Shown: in pieces, positions 53,084-62,332 of the stretch
Layout of the letters: each line of letters opens with the position of its first letter
Numbering within the stretch: the first letter of the stretch is position 1
From: Lachnospiraceae bacterium
Lineage (GTDB): Bacteria; Bacillota; Clostridia; Lachnospirales; Lachnospiraceae
Reading direction: 5' to 3'
Assembly: GCA_015056735.1 (NCBI GenBank)
Contig: SVFT01000011.1
Span: 29,431 to 93,430 of the forward strand
Length of the DNA stretch: 64,000 nt
Notes under the pieces: model-generated
The model's input: the letters and a program-made list of their open reading frames with translations, nothing else
Database searches by the model: none
What the model was told of the DNA's origin: nothing
Program-made: the position numbers and the translations under genes

Positions 53084-54739
53084 TCAGCCCTTATTCTCCT
53101 GAGCGACGAGCCGGTCGGCGCCGAACATCTTGCGAAGCTTAGGCTTCTCGATCTTACCGGTTGCATTACGTGGGATCTCCTGAAAGATGATCTCTTTCGG
53201 ACGCTTGTAGCGCGGCAGTTCCAGGCAAAAGTCTTCGAGTTCTTCCACCGTACACTGCATACCCTCTTTGATCTCCACGATGGCTGCCGTCTTCTCGCCA
53301 AGGCGTCTGTCAGGCAGACCGATCACGGCGCAGTCTTTGATCTTGTCATAACGACGAAGGAAATCTTCGATCTGTACGGGATAGATGTTCTCACCACCGC
53401 TGACGATCACGTCTTTCTTGCGGTCTACAAGGAAGATAAAACCATCCTTGTCTTCCATCGCCATATCACCCGTATAGAGCCAGCCGTCTTTCAAAACCTC
53501 TGCTGTCGCCTTCGGATCGTTATAGTAACATTCCATCACGCCGGGACCCTTCACACAAAGTTCACCGACATCGCCGCGCGTAACCGTCTGTCCGTTCTCA
53601 TCGACAATCTTGCACTCCCAGCGATAACCGGGCACGCCGATCGCGCCGACTTTATGGATATTCTCCATTCCAAGATGCACGCAGCCGGGTCCTGTCGATT
53701 CGGAAAGACCGTAGTTTGTATCATAGTCATGATTCGGGAAGTATTCTTTCCAGCGCTTGATCAGTGAAGGCGGAACAGGCTGCGCGCCGATATGCATAAG
53801 TCTCCAGCGCTCCAGATGGTAATCGGAGAGCTTAATGTCTCCCCTGTCGAGCGCATCCAGGATGTCCTGTGCCCACGGCACAAGAAGCCACACGATCGTA
53901 CAGCGCTCGTCCGATGCTGCCTTCAGGATCGTCTCAGGCCTCGTACCCTTTAAGAGCACAGCCTTTGAGCCGGCAACCAGACTTCCCATCCAGTGGAACT
54001 TCGCACCTGTATGGTAAAGGGGCGGAATACACAGGAACGTATCTTTACGCCCCGTCGCATGATGCTTCTGCTCCATTTCGGCAGCCTGCATAAGGCTTCT
54101 GTGCTTATGAAGGATCGCCTTGGGAAAACCGGTGGTGCCGGACGAAAAATAGATCGCCGCCAGATCATCGTCCGTAAGCACGATATCCGGCCGTATACTG
54201 GAGCAGTCGGAAACAAGCTCCATGTAACTCTCGGCAAAAGCCGGACAGTTATCGCCGACATAGATCATTAATCTGCCCTTTGCGACCTTATCCGCGATCA
54301 CCTCCATACGGCTCACAAACTGCGATCCGAATATGATTGCATCAACCTCTGCAAGTTCCACGCAATACAGGATCTCATCCGAATCATAACGGAAATTAAA
54401 CGGAACGGCGATAGCACCTGTTTTTAAGATGCCGAAATAGATCGGCAGCCATTCCAGACAGTTGTACATCAGGATCGCGACTTTTTCGCCCTTCTTGATC
54501 CCTCTGCCGAGCAGCATATTCGCTACTCTGTTTGCTTTTTCCTCAAATACGCCCCAGGTGATCTCTCGTCTGAAAGGTGTAAATGATATCGGCTGGATCA
54601 GATCGGACTCTTTCCAGGAAGCCCGTCTTGTATCTTTCTCATCCGGATTCAGGCTGACCAAAGCGACTTCATCGCGGTATAACTCTGCATTTCTTTCCAA
54701 AAACTCCGTTACCGGCACTTCTCTTATCCTCACTTTCAT
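53084..54739 (-). CDS. AMP-binding acyl-CoA synthetase/ligase
   Basis: Activates a carboxylic acid via an acyl-adenylate. The 551-residue protein has the AMP-binding P-loop YFSSGTTGFPKAIL, the NYGLSESTG motif, GWLYTGDMAMEDKDGFIFLVDRKKDVIVSGGENIYP, and the C-terminal catalytic lysine region NATGKIEKPKLRKMF. It resembles long- or medium-chain acyl-CoA ligases. The acyl substrate cannot be set. It sits between the pbp gene and yerC inside the wall cluster, with no lipid gene nearby. Confidence 0.88.
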   Translation of the reverse strand: MKVRIREVPVTEFLERNAELYRDEVALVSLNPDEKDTRRASWKESDLIQPISFTPFRREITWGVFEEKANRVANMLLGRGIKKGEKVAILMYNCLEWLPIYFGILKTGAIAVPFNFRYDSDEILYCVELAEVDAIIFGSQFVSRMEVIADKVAKGRLMIYVGDNCPAFAESYMELVSDCSSIRPDIVLTDDDLAAIYFSSGTTGFPKAILHKHRSLMQAAEMEQKHHATGRKDTFLCIPPLYHTGAKFHWMGSLVAGSKAVLLKGTRPETILKAASDERCTIVWLLVPWAQDILDALDRGDIKLSDYHLERWRLMHIGAQPVPPSLIKRWKEYFPNHDYDTNYGLSESTGPGCVHLGMENIHKVGAIGVPGYRWECKIVDENGQTVTRGDVGELCVKGPGVMECYYNDPKATAEVLKDGWLYTGDMAMEDKDGFIFLVDRKKDVIVSGGENIYPVQIEDFLRRYDKIKDCAVIGLPDRRLGEKTAAIVEIKEGMQCTVEELEDFCLELPRYKRPKEIIFQEIPRNATGKIEKPKLRKMFGADRLVAQENKG

Positions 54740-54790
54740 ACACAGGCTTTTGTGCTTTTATGCTTTAACCCTTTATTCTACAAAAGTAGC

Positions 54791-54824
54791 ATAAAGGCAT
54801 CCGTTCCGTCAAGAACGAATGCCT
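54791..54824 (-). terminator. Terminator of the mraZ-rsmH-ftsL-pbp group
   Basis: An about 11-base stem with one mismatch (GGCATCCGTTC / GAACGAATGCC) followed on the minus strand by TTTATGCT, 29 bases beyond the penicillin-binding protein stop. Confidence 0.7.
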
Positions 54825-54852
54825 GTTCAGATTGTCTATGGAAAGTCAAAAA

Positions 54853-57084
54853 CTACTCATTTTCGAAAGATGCACCGTCTACCGCTGCACCCGTATTGGG
54901 GTCGATCAGCACGCCCGTTCCGGGCTCCACAAGATAGCCGGTCTCAGGATCGACCGCATATCCTTTGATCTTATCGATCAGAGAAAGTTCCATCTCCTTC
55001 AGCTTCTTTTCTTCTTCGGAAAGCTCCTGACCACCTTCACCCGGCTTAATGACCTCTACACTTTCCTTATCATCACCGTTTCCGGCGCCATCCTGCCGCT
55101 TCTCTTTGGAGGAGCCGTCTTCTCCTTCGGTCTGCGCCGCTTCCTCCACCTTATGCAGGATACTGTCATAGATGCCTGTTTCTTCCAGTTCGCTTTCTTC
55201 CTTTTCGGAAAGCTCTTCCGTCATAAAGTAATTCATATACGGCAGCACTTCCGTCAGGATATTGCGCACGATCCCCGTTGCAAACTTTGCATCATCCTGG
55301 AGCGGTGCATTCGGCCTGTCAACGATTACATAGATCGCGATCTCCGGCCGTTCAGCAGGTGCATACCCCATAAACGAAACGAGGTAATTACGCTTGTTAC
55401 GCGGAACCATTTCAGCCGTTCCCGTCTTGCCTCCGATCGCATAGCCCGCGGGACGCGCCGTCTTACCGGTACCTTCTGTTACAACACCGTTACAATAATC
55501 AATGATCTTATCGGATGTACTCGGCGAGATCGTCTGCTTTAAGATGCGCGGCTCGATATTGCGCACGGTGACGCCATCCGGGCTCACGATCTTGCTGACG
55601 ATATGCGGCTCATAGTAGTTGCCGCCGTTTATCAGCGAACAGAAACCGCAGATCATCTGGATCATGGTCGCGTTAAAGCCCTGGCCGAATGTCGACGTTG
55701 CAAGCTCCGCTTCACCCATCGTCTGTGCATTGTAAACAAGTGAATCGTTCCTTGTCTCGCCGGCCAGGTCTATATTGGTCTTCAGTCCGAAATTAAATGC
55801 ATTCTGAAACTGCAGAAAGATATTTTTGCCGATCGCATCACCCATCTGCATCAGTGCCACGTTGCAGGACTTCTCAACGGCCTGCTTTACAGTCAGAAGC
55901 CCGTCACCAAGCCTGTTGTGGCAGTGGATCTCATGCCCGCCGTACCACAAAGAACCGTTGCAAAAATAGGTCTCATTTCCGGTAAGGCGCCCGCTCTCAA
56001 GACCTGCTGCGACTGTAAAGGGCTTCGCAACGGAACCGGGCTCGTAGCTGCTGCTGATGCAGAAGTTCTTCCAAAGCGCATTGAGATTTGCATAGAGCGT
56101 CTCATCATCGATCGTCTTCAGTGTTTCTTCCGTGATGATCTCTTCGGTAGGCTTGCCGTCTTTATCCAAAAGGATGCTACCGATCAGCGGATGCGGGTTC
56201 TTTGTATCGTTGAGATCGTAATTCGGATAGTTTGCCATTGCCAGGATCTCACCGGTATTCACACGCATCATGATGCACGCGGTGTTGACCGCGCCGTTTC
56301 CGTCCCTGGCAGCATTTTTATGTTCTTCGTTGAATTTTTTTAAGTATTTTTCAACAATGCTCTGGATATTGGCATCGATCGTGGAAACGATCGTATTGCC
56401 GTCGATGGCGGCTTTCGTGGTACGTTCCAATGTCGAATCGTCGTTTAAGTACCCGTACTGCCTGCCGTTGATGCCGTTTAACGTATCGTTATAGAACTCT
56501 TCCATCCCATACGTGCCGATGTTGTCTTTGCCGGTAAAGCCGATCGCATCGGAGGCCAGATTGCCGTTCGGATACGTCCTTCTGTACTCTTCTTCAAACC
56601 AGATGCCCTTCAACAGTTCGCCCTGCTCGGGGTCATTTTGAAGCTCGACAAAAGGGCTGATCTCATCGTAGGTCAGCTGCTTTTTCAGTACATTATACTG
56701 GGATGTGGGATTCTCTTTCAGAAATGCACGAATCGGTGCCTCATCAAGCCTGAAACAGCTGTGGAGTGCCTTCATCGTCGGATCAAGGTACTCAGCCTTA
56801 GCCGTCAGCTGCTTGGCATCAAGCACGATATTATAGACCTTCTCACTGACTGCAAGTTTGGTTCCCTTACAATCAATAATATCCCCTCGTTTGAAGGGGA
56901 TCGTAATGCTGTCGTATTGCTGCTGTGATAAAACCTGTTTTTTATACTGTTCGCCGTTATCCCTGTTGATCAGTGCAAGTCGCACGGACAGACCCGCAAA
57001 TGCCAGAAGCACTAAAAAGAAGAGAACTGCGAGCTTCTTCTGCATCTTTTTGGTAAACAGATTCTGGGGTTCCTGATTCTTCAA
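54853..57084 (-). CDS. Septal penicillin-binding protein (FtsI/SpoVD class)
   Basis: Class B transpeptidase that cross-links septal peptidoglycan with FtsW. The 743-residue protein has one membrane helix (about 15-32), a dimerisation domain and a transpeptidase domain. The latter shows the SxxK nucleophile in PGSVAKPF, the SCN of EKSCNVALMQ and KTG in IGGKTGTAEM. A long acidic, Glu/Lys/Gly-rich C-terminal extension (about 620-743) ends in the short repeats VDPETGYLVEP and VLIDPNTGAAVD, unlike the PASTA domains of SpoVD. It lies in the standard place after ftsL. Confidence 0.9.
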   Translation of the reverse strand: MKNQEPQNLFTKKMQKKLAVLFFLVLLAFAGLSVRLALINRDNGEQYKKQVLSQQQYDSITIPFKRGDIIDCKGTKLAVSEKVYNIVLDAKQLTAKAEYLDPTMKALHSCFRLDEAPIRAFLKENPTSQYNVLKKQLTYDEISPFVELQNDPEQGELLKGIWFEEEYRRTYPNGNLASDAIGFTGKDNIGTYGMEEFYNDTLNGINGRQYGYLNDDSTLERTTKAAIDGNTIVSTIDANIQSIVEKYLKKFNEEHKNAARDGNGAVNTACIMMRVNTGEILAMANYPNYDLNDTKNPHPLIGSILLDKDGKPTEEIITEETLKTIDDETLYANLNALWKNFCISSSYEPGSVAKPFTVAAGLESGRLTGNETYFCNGSLWYGGHEIHCHNRLGDGLLTVKQAVEKSCNVALMQMGDAIGKNIFLQFQNAFNFGLKTNIDLAGETRNDSLVYNAQTMGEAELATSTFGQGFNATMIQMICGFCSLINGGNYYEPHIVSKIVSPDGVTVRNIEPRILKQTISPSTSDKIIDYCNGVVTEGTGKTARPAGYAIGGKTGTAEMVPRNKRNYLVSFMGYAPAERPEIAIYVIVDRPNAPLQDDAKFATGIVRNILTEVLPYMNYFMTEELSEKEESELEETGIYDSILHKVEEAAQTEGEDGSSKEKRQDGAGNGDDKESVEVIKPGEGGQELSEEEKKLKEMELSLIDKIKGYAVDPETGYLVEPGTGVLIDPNTGAAVDGASFENE

Positions 57085-57099
57085 TTGCCTTACCTAACC

Positions 57100-57579
57100 T
57101 TACTCCGGAATATCGGCAACCTGACGTACATAATCGCTGCCTTCGGATTCATAAACAACGATCTGGCCTTCTCTTGCATAGCGCATGCCCAGTTCGTCGA
57201 TCGCGATCTTCTTGATCTTCTCAAGATTTACGCCGCTAACGACTCTATTATACGCCTCATCATTGGAAAGTCTCAAGTCGTTTAACTGACTCTCAAGTCT
57301 GGAGACTGTTTTGATCCGTGTCGTAATATCAGACTGCAAACGCAGATACCCCGCCAAAACAAAGCCGGCCACAATCATCATGCTTGCCAGAAACAATACA
57401 TAGCCGGGATTCATCCGCTTCGCGCGCTCGCGGTTCTTGCGTGCAAGATGCAGCTGATCGCGTCTCGATCTCTCATGGATCGCGGTACGCACATCCAATT
57501 CGCGGGCCGTATTTCCGTATACGTATTCCCTGCGAACATCCGTATTCATCATCCGTCTTCCCTGACTTCTTTGGGTCAT
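57100..57579 (-). CDS. ftsL: FtsL-like cell division protein
   Basis: The 159-residue single-span protein has a cytoplasmic basic N-terminus of about 55 residues, a membrane helix (YVLFLASMMIVAGFVLAGYL) and an extracellular coiled coil (SRLESQLNDLRLSNDEAYNRV), the layout of FtsL/DivIC. Position between rsmH and the penicillin-binding protein fixes the call. GAGGGG lies ten bases before the ATG; an internal ATG at residue 11 is an alternative start. Confidence 0.8.
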   Translation of the reverse strand: MTQRSQGRRMMNTDVRREYVYGNTARELDVRTAIHERSRRDQLHLARKNRERAKRMNPGYVLFLASMMIVAGFVLAGYLRLQSDITTRIKTVSRLESQLNDLRLSNDEAYNRVVSGVNLEKIKKIAIDELGMRYAREGQIVVYESEGSDYVRQVADIPE

Positions 57580-57585
57580 ATAGAT

Positions 57586-58521
57586 CTATCCCCTCTCAAA
57601 TACCCTCAGTTTTGCGCTTTTCGATCGCGCGTTAACTTCCATTTCTTCTTCCGATGGAAGGATCGGCTTCTTCGTGATCACTTTGCCTTTTGAAACCCTT
57701 CCGCACACGCATACCGGAAATTCCGGCGGGCATATGCATGGATTTTCGTTCCTTCGGAATGCGTTCTTTACGATCCTGTCTTCCAGTGAATGGAATGTAA
57801 TGATGCAGAGCCGTCCGCCCGGTTTTAACAGATCGATCATCGTATCGATCGTATCCTCCAGAACTTCCAGTTCTTTGTTGCACGCGATACGGATCGCCTG
57901 AAACGTCTTCTTGGAAGGATGACCGCCCGTCTTTTTCATCTTGGCGGGAATGGCTGCATCAATGATCGCACTCAGCTGCCCCGTTGTCTCGATCGGTACC
58001 TTCTCACGCTCCGATACGATGTGCTTTGCGATATTCTGTGCGAATTTATCTTCACCGTAATCTCTGATGATCCGAAACAGTTCCTGCTGTGAAAAGGTAT
58101 TGACAATGTCGCCTGCCGTCAGGCTCTGTCTCCTGTCCATCCGCATGTCGAGTGCCGTATCGACCATGTAGGAAAAACCGCGCTCCGGATTATCAAGCTG
58201 GTAAGAGGAAACGCCAAGATCAAGCATCATACCGTCGATCCCGTCGATCCTAAGATCCGAAAGGACTTTTGCAACATCCCTGTAATTCGATCTGACGATC
58301 GTCACGCGCTCTTTATACGGAGAGAGACGCTTTGTTGCCGCCTCGATCGCCTCATCATCCTGATCGATCCCCACGAGACGTCCGCCGCCTGTCAGCTTCT
58401 CCGCAATGTGAAAAGAATGTCCGCCGCCGCCGAGTGTCCCGTCAACATAGATCCCGTCCGGACGAATATGCAGATTGTCGATCGTTTCCTCTAAAAGGAC
58501 TGAGGTGTGCCTGAACTCCAT
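57586..58521 (-). CDS. rsmH: 16S rRNA (cytosine(1402)-N4)-methyltransferase
   Basis: SAM-dependent methylation of C1402 in 16S rRNA. The 311-residue protein has [11 protein letters not shown], the SAM loop [35 protein letters not shown] and [16 protein letters not shown], all diagnostic of MraW/RsmH. Encoded 14 bases after mraZ. Confidence 0.97.
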   Translation of the reverse strand: MEFRHTSVLLEETIDNLHIRPDGIYVDGTLGGGGHSFHIAEKLTGGGRLVGIDQDDEAIEAATKRLSPYKERVTIVRSNYRDVAKVLSDLRIDGIDGMMLDLGVSSYQLDNPERGFSYMVDTALDMRMDRRQSLTAGDIVNTFSQQELFRIIRDYGEDKFAQNIAKHIVSEREKVPIETTGQLSAIIDAAIPAKMKKTGGHPSKKTFQAIRIACNKELEVLEDTIDTMIDLLKPGGRLCIITFHSLEDRIVKNAFRRNENPCICPPEFPVCVCGRVSKGKVITKKPILPSEEEMEVNARSKSAKLRVFERG

Positions 58522-58534
58522 CTCTTATCCTCTG

Positions 58535-58966
58535 TCAAATGCCAAGTCCAAGGTCTGCCATATGTTCCGCAATGGCATCCATGTCTTCATAAGACGCCGT
58601 ACCTTCGTATCGCTCCTTGCTCCAGATCTCGATACGGCTTCCCACGCCGATCAGGACCACGTCTTTTAAGAGTGCGGCAAATTCACGAAGCGATCCGGGA
58701 AGAAGGATCCTGCCCTGCTTGTCAACTTCCGCTTCCGTAGCGCCTGCCAGGAAGAATCGTACGAACTGTCTTGCGTCTTTGTTGGTGATCGGAAGGCTCT
58801 TTAGCTTCTCTTCAAATGCAGCCCACTCTTCGTTGTCATACGCAAACAGGCACCCATCCAGTCCCTTGGTAACAACGAAGGCATCACCGAGCGCTTCGCG
58901 GAACTTGGAGGGTACGATCACTCTGCCCTTGGCATCGATTGTGTGATTGTACTCGCCCATGAACAT
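58535..58966 (-). CDS. mraZ: Transcriptional regulator MraZ
   Basis: Repressor of the division/wall cluster. The start [15 protein letters not shown] at 58966 with AGGTGA six bases upstream replaces the track start. The 143-residue protein has two AbrB/MazE-like swapped-hairpin units, each with a DxKGR or DKQGR motif ([26 protein letters not shown]). Its binding site, four GTGG repeats at 10-base spacing, lies directly upstream. Confidence 0.96.
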   Translation of the reverse strand: MFMGEYNHTIDAKGRVIVPSKFREALGDAFVVTKGLDGCLFAYDNEEWAAFEEKLKSLPITNKDARQFVRFFLAGATEAEVDKQGRILLPGSLREFAALLKDVVLIGVGSRIEIWSKERYEGTASYEDMDAIAEHMADLGLGI

Positions 58967-59002
58967 ACAAGTCACCTACCCGATCGCGTTTCCGGTGATT
59001 CA

Positions 59003-59036
59003 CCACTTTGAACCACTTTCTTCCACTTTTCACCAC
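59003..59036 (-). promoter_or_regulatory. MraZ operator: four GTGG repeats
   Basis: On the minus strand GTGG occurs four times at exact ten-base intervals (59036, 59026, 59016, 59006). This matches the spaced-repeat operator bound by the MraZ ring. It covers the region between the promoter -10 and the mraZ start, as expected for autorepression. Confidence 0.88.
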
Positions 59037-59046
59037 TTCTGATATC

Positions 59047-59075
59047 ATTTTAATCGTTTTTTTATAGATTTGCAA
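59047..59075 (-). promoter_or_regulatory. Sigma-A promoter of the mraZ operon
   Basis: TTGCAA, 17-base spacer, TAAAAT on the minus strand, about ten bases upstream of the first MraZ box. Confidence 0.78.
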
Positions 59076-59095
59076 TACATTTTTTATAAAAAAAG

Positions 59096-59119
59096 CGCGG
59101 AAATATCAGTGTTTCCGCG
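59096..59119 (-). terminator. Hairpin terminator, distal
   Basis: Eight-base stem CGCGGAAA / TTTCCGCG, followed on the minus strand by CTTTTTTTATA. It backs up the hairpin at 59139-59156. Confidence 0.7.
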
Positions 59120-59130
59120 ATTTTGTGGTA

Positions 59131-59166
59131 TAAAAAAACAAGCGCACAAGCGCTTGCGTTTTTTAA
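59131..59166. terminator. Bidirectional hairpin terminator beyond the YgjP-like gene
   Basis: Perfect seven-base stem CAAGCGC / GCGCTTG with loop ACAA (59139-59156); T runs follow on both strands (TTTTTT on plus, TTTTTTT on minus). It ends 17 bases beyond the stop at 59173. Confidence 0.78.
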
Positions 59167-59172
59167 GTCAAA

Positions 59173-59751
59173 TTACAGTAGTGTATATTGTTTTAAGTCC
59201 GATCTGCGCTTCCGGTAATCCGGTAAAACCTGCTCTACTGATGTCCAGAACGCAGCCTGATGGTTCGGATGGAGAAAATGTGCAAACTCGTGGACCGCCA
59301 CGTACTCAGCCAGCGGCCGCGGTACATCCAGAAGCTTTGTATTAAATGTCAGGATCCCTTCTGCCGGACGGCACGAGCCCCACTGCGTCTTCATATTGCG
59401 CATACGGATAACGGGAAATCGGACGCCCATCTCTGCAAAGTGCGGATACACCGATTCGCAGATCTCTTCCATCAAAGCAAGCGCCTTTCGGCGTACAGAC
59501 GGCGCACCGTAGTCCCGATCAGGCAGGATCCCCGCCATCTTCGCATCATCAAGCGCCTCCCGCTTCTGTTCATAAGACCGAAGCACGCGTTTGATATAAG
59601 CTGACTTCGACGCCACAAAAGCTTCTATCCTTGACAACGGAACAAAAGGACCGGCAGATACCAATACCCGCCCGTCCTGTTTGATCCTCATATTGATATT
59701 TTTAACCGCCTTGCGGCTCAGTTCATATTCGATCCCGCCAATCCTGGGCAT
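59173..59751 (-). CDS. YgjP-like zinc metallopeptidase (DUF45)
   Basis: The 192-residue protein has the zinc motif HEFAH in YVAVHEFAHFLHPNH, with the downstream His, and TQWGSCRPAEGILTFNTKLL, which is the conserved block of the YgjP/DUF45 family. No signal peptide, so it is cytoplasmic. Substrate unknown. It follows lgt by 43 bases. Confidence 0.87.
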   Translation of the reverse strand: MPRIGGIEYELSRKAVKNINMRIKQDGRVLVSAGPFVPLSRIEAFVASKSAYIKRVLRSYEQKREALDDAKMAGILPDRDYGAPSVRRKALALMEEICESVYPHFAEMGVRFPVIRMRNMKTQWGSCRPAEGILTFNTKLLDVPRPLAEYVAVHEFAHFLHPNHQAAFWTSVEQVLPDYRKRRSDLKQYTLL

Positions 59752-59794
59752 ACACTTCTCCGTTCGTATTCCGGCACGCTTTTTAACGTCCGGT

Positions 59795-60673
59795 TTATGC
59801 CGCGCCCTGCTTCTTCTTAAGGCGAAGACGCACGATCACATCAGAAGCCACAGCGACCACAACCATCACAGCCGCAAGCACCTGCGATACCGGAAGCGTC
59901 GTCCCCGGGATGAACAGTGTATCCGTCCGGATCCCTTCGATAAAGTAGCGTCCCACGCCGTACCCCGCAAGATATAAAAGCATGATCTCACCGTCGAATC
60001 TCTTGTGCTTCGTATATACGATGATCAGCGCCAGGATCAGGAAATTCCAGAGGCTCTCATAGAGAAACGTCGGATGCACCTGTACGTAATTGGTCCCGGC
60101 CGCCATATGCGCACGAATGCTCTCCGAGATATCATTTGCTCGCACTGCCGCTTCCGGCAGTCGCATCGCCAGGAAACTGTCCGTATACTCTCCGAAGACT
60201 TCCCGGTTCATAAAGTTGCCCCAGCGGCCGATCGCCTGTCCGAGGATGAGACCTGCCACACCGGTATCGATGAGAAGTAAGGCATTCACTTTTTTCACTT
60301 TGCAGTACACGACCGCCGTGATAAACGCAGCGATGACCGCACCGTAGATCGCAAGGCCGCCCTGCCTTGTATAGAAGATCGACAAAAGGTCGTCCTTGTA
60401 ATGATCCCACATGAACGCAACATAATAGAGCCTAGCGCCGATGATGGAAAAAACGATCGCATAGATCGCAAAATCCCAGTAGATATCCGGATTCTGCCCC
60501 GTCTTCTTTGCCATATAGACCGCCATCAAAACACCGCCCAGAATGCCAAGACCGATGATGCAGCCGTAAAATGCGACCGTAAATCCGAATACGGTAAAGC
60601 TCTTCGGAAGATCGGATATATAGATCCCAAGGTGGGGAAACGCAATATCCCCCTGATTCATGATTTCCTGCAT
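59795..60673 (-). CDS. lgt: Prolipoprotein diacylglyceryl transferase
   Basis: Attaches diacylglycerol to the lipobox cysteine of prolipoproteins in the inner membrane. The 292-residue protein has about seven helices, GQAIGRWGNFMNREVFG, HPTFLYESLWN and YGVGRYFIEGIRTDTL, all part of the Lgt signature. It lies 12 bases downstream of ychF. It would process the lipoproteins at 2767 and 4644. Confidence 0.95.
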   Translation of the reverse strand: MQEIMNQGDIAFPHLGIYISDLPKSFTVFGFTVAFYGCIIGLGILGGVLMAVYMAKKTGQNPDIYWDFAIYAIVFSIIGARLYYVAFMWDHYKDDLLSIFYTRQGGLAIYGAVIAAFITAVVYCKVKKVNALLLIDTGVAGLILGQAIGRWGNFMNREVFGEYTDSFLAMRLPEAAVRANDISESIRAHMAAGTNYVQVHPTFLYESLWNFLILALIIVYTKHKRFDGEIMLLYLAGYGVGRYFIEGIRTDTLFIPGTTLPVSQVLAAVMVVVAVASDVIVRLRLKKKQGAA

Positions 60674-60685
60674 AAAAACCTCAAA

Positions 60686-61786
60686 TTAAACATTAAAACG
60701 GAAGAGGATCACATCGCCGTCTTTTACGACGTAGTCCTTTCCTTCCATGCCGACAAGACCCTTCTCTCTGGCTGCTGCAAGAGAACCCTGCTCCAGAAGG
60801 TCTTTATAGTTTACAACTTCCGCCTTGATGAAGCCGCGTTCAAAATCCGTATGGATCTTGCCTGCTGCCTGCGGTGCTTTTGTACCGATCCTGATCGTCC
60901 AGGCTCTCGTCTCATCCTCACCAGCCGTCAAAAAGCTCATGAGGCCAAGGAGCTTATAACTTGCGGCGATCAGCTTTTCAAGACCCGACTCGGACAGCCC
61001 GAGGTCCTCTAAGAACATCGCCTTCTCATCATCCTCGAGTTCTGCGATCTCCTGCTCGATCTGCGCACAGATCACAAATACCTCGCTGCCGTTTGCAGCG
61101 GCAAATTCGCGAACCGCTTTCACCCCTGCATTGTCAGCGCCGTCATTTGCAAGGTCATCCTCCGCAACGTTTGCCGCAAAGATCACAGGCTTAGCAGTCA
61201 GGAGATTATACTCTCTGAAGGACTTCTGCAGATCATCATCATCCGGCACTTCAAAAGAGATCGCAAGCTTTCCTTCTTCGAGGTGCTTCTTAAGATCGAT
61301 CAGCATCGACTCTTCCTTGGCAAGTGACTTGTCCATACGGGCCGCCTTGGTCACCTTGGAAAAACGTCTCTCGAGAACTTCCAGGTCAGCGAAGATCAGC
61401 TCCAGGTTGATCGTTTCGATATCACGCAAAGGATCGATATTTCCGTCCACATGTACGACATTGGTATCCTCAAAGCAGCGGACCACATGCACGATCGCAT
61501 CCACTTCACGGATATTGGACAAAAACTGGTTGCCGAGGCCCTCTCCTTTGGATGCGCCCTTTACCAGTCCCGCGATGTCCACAAATTCGATCACAGCCGG
61601 CGTCACTTTCTTGGAATGATACATATCGCCGAGAAGCTTTAATCGCTCATCCGGTACAGCCACAACGCCCACGTTCGGATCGATCGTACAGAATGGGTAG
61701 TTGGCCGATTCCGCGCCCGCCTTGGTCAGTGAATTAAAAAGGGTACTCTTCCCGACATTGGGAAGACCTACGATTCCGAGTTTCAT
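60686..61786 (-). CDS. ychF: Ribosome-binding ATPase YchF/Ola1
   Basis: Cytosolic P-loop NTPase of the TRAFAC class. The 366-residue protein starts MKLGIVGLPNVGKSTLFNSLTKAGAESANYPFCTIDPN, has DIAGLVKGASKGEGLGNQFLSNIREVDAI, an NKD-like VIFAANVAEDD (which gives ATP rather than GTP preference) and a C-terminal TGS domain ending EGKDYVVKDGDVILFRFNV. Common first gene of this pair in Firmicutes. Confidence 0.96.
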   Translation of the reverse strand: MKLGIVGLPNVGKSTLFNSLTKAGAESANYPFCTIDPNVGVVAVPDERLKLLGDMYHSKKVTPAVIEFVDIAGLVKGASKGEGLGNQFLSNIREVDAIVHVVRCFEDTNVVHVDGNIDPLRDIETINLELIFADLEVLERRFSKVTKAARMDKSLAKEESMLIDLKKHLEEGKLAISFEVPDDDDLQKSFREYNLLTAKPVIFAANVAEDDLANDGADNAGVKAVREFAAANGSEVFVICAQIEQEIAELEDDEKAMFLEDLGLSESGLEKLIAASYKLLGLMSFLTAGEDETRAWTIRIGTKAPQAAGKIHTDFERGFIKAEVVNYKDLLEQGSLAAAREKGLVGMEGKDYVVKDGDVILFRFNV

Positions 61787-61939
61787 TTTCTATGTATCTC
61801 CTTCTAAAAATGCTTTATTTAAGCCATTTGTTATCTCAGCTTGTTGTACCAAGCACCATTTATCTATTATGACATAAAAATAGTCCTGACACAGCGAATA
61901 TATATTACCATATCAGGACGGATTTGTAAAAACATGCAG

Positions 61940-61974
61940 TAATGGACCTAGGGGACGGGGTTTGTGGTCCATTA
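61940..61974. repeat. Single REP-like palindromic element
   Basis: Arms TAATGGACC and GGTCCATTA enclose the core TAGGGGACGGGGTTTGT. The core and the GGT-CCATT end match one arm of the REPIN at 52630, so both belong to one repeat family. Here the element is unpaired. Confidence 0.75.
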
Positions 61975-62270
61975 TATGGCTCAAAGTTCTGGTGTTTTAA
62001 TCCTGTTTATATGAAACTACGCCTTACTACCACTTTCGTGTAAGCCGCCTAATTTTTTTGCTTACATGAAATTCTACATCTCGGTCACTTTCGTGCAATG
62101 GGCACAAAAATTCCATCTCTGAATACTATGCTGATGCTCTCATTTCACCATTTATGAAAATTAATTTTGCCACAACATCATCTTCATTCGTATATATAAG
62201 CAGATAAGAAAAACAACCATTTCACTCTAAGTGGCTTATGCTTCACGAGCGGCAGGAATAGTTGTTACGT

Positions 62271-62332
62271 AAAAAATAGCATCCACAGCAAACGTGACGA
62301 CGTTTCACCGAAGCCTAGGGATGATATTTTTT
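62271..62332. repeat. Nested inverted repeat, terminator-like
   Basis: Outer 14-base arms (AAAAAATAGCATCC and GGATGATATTTTTT, one mismatch) enclose an inner perfect hairpin AAACGT-GACG-ACGTTT. It looks like an intrinsic terminator with an extra stem-loop, but there is no gene directly before it on either strand. Confidence 0.5.
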
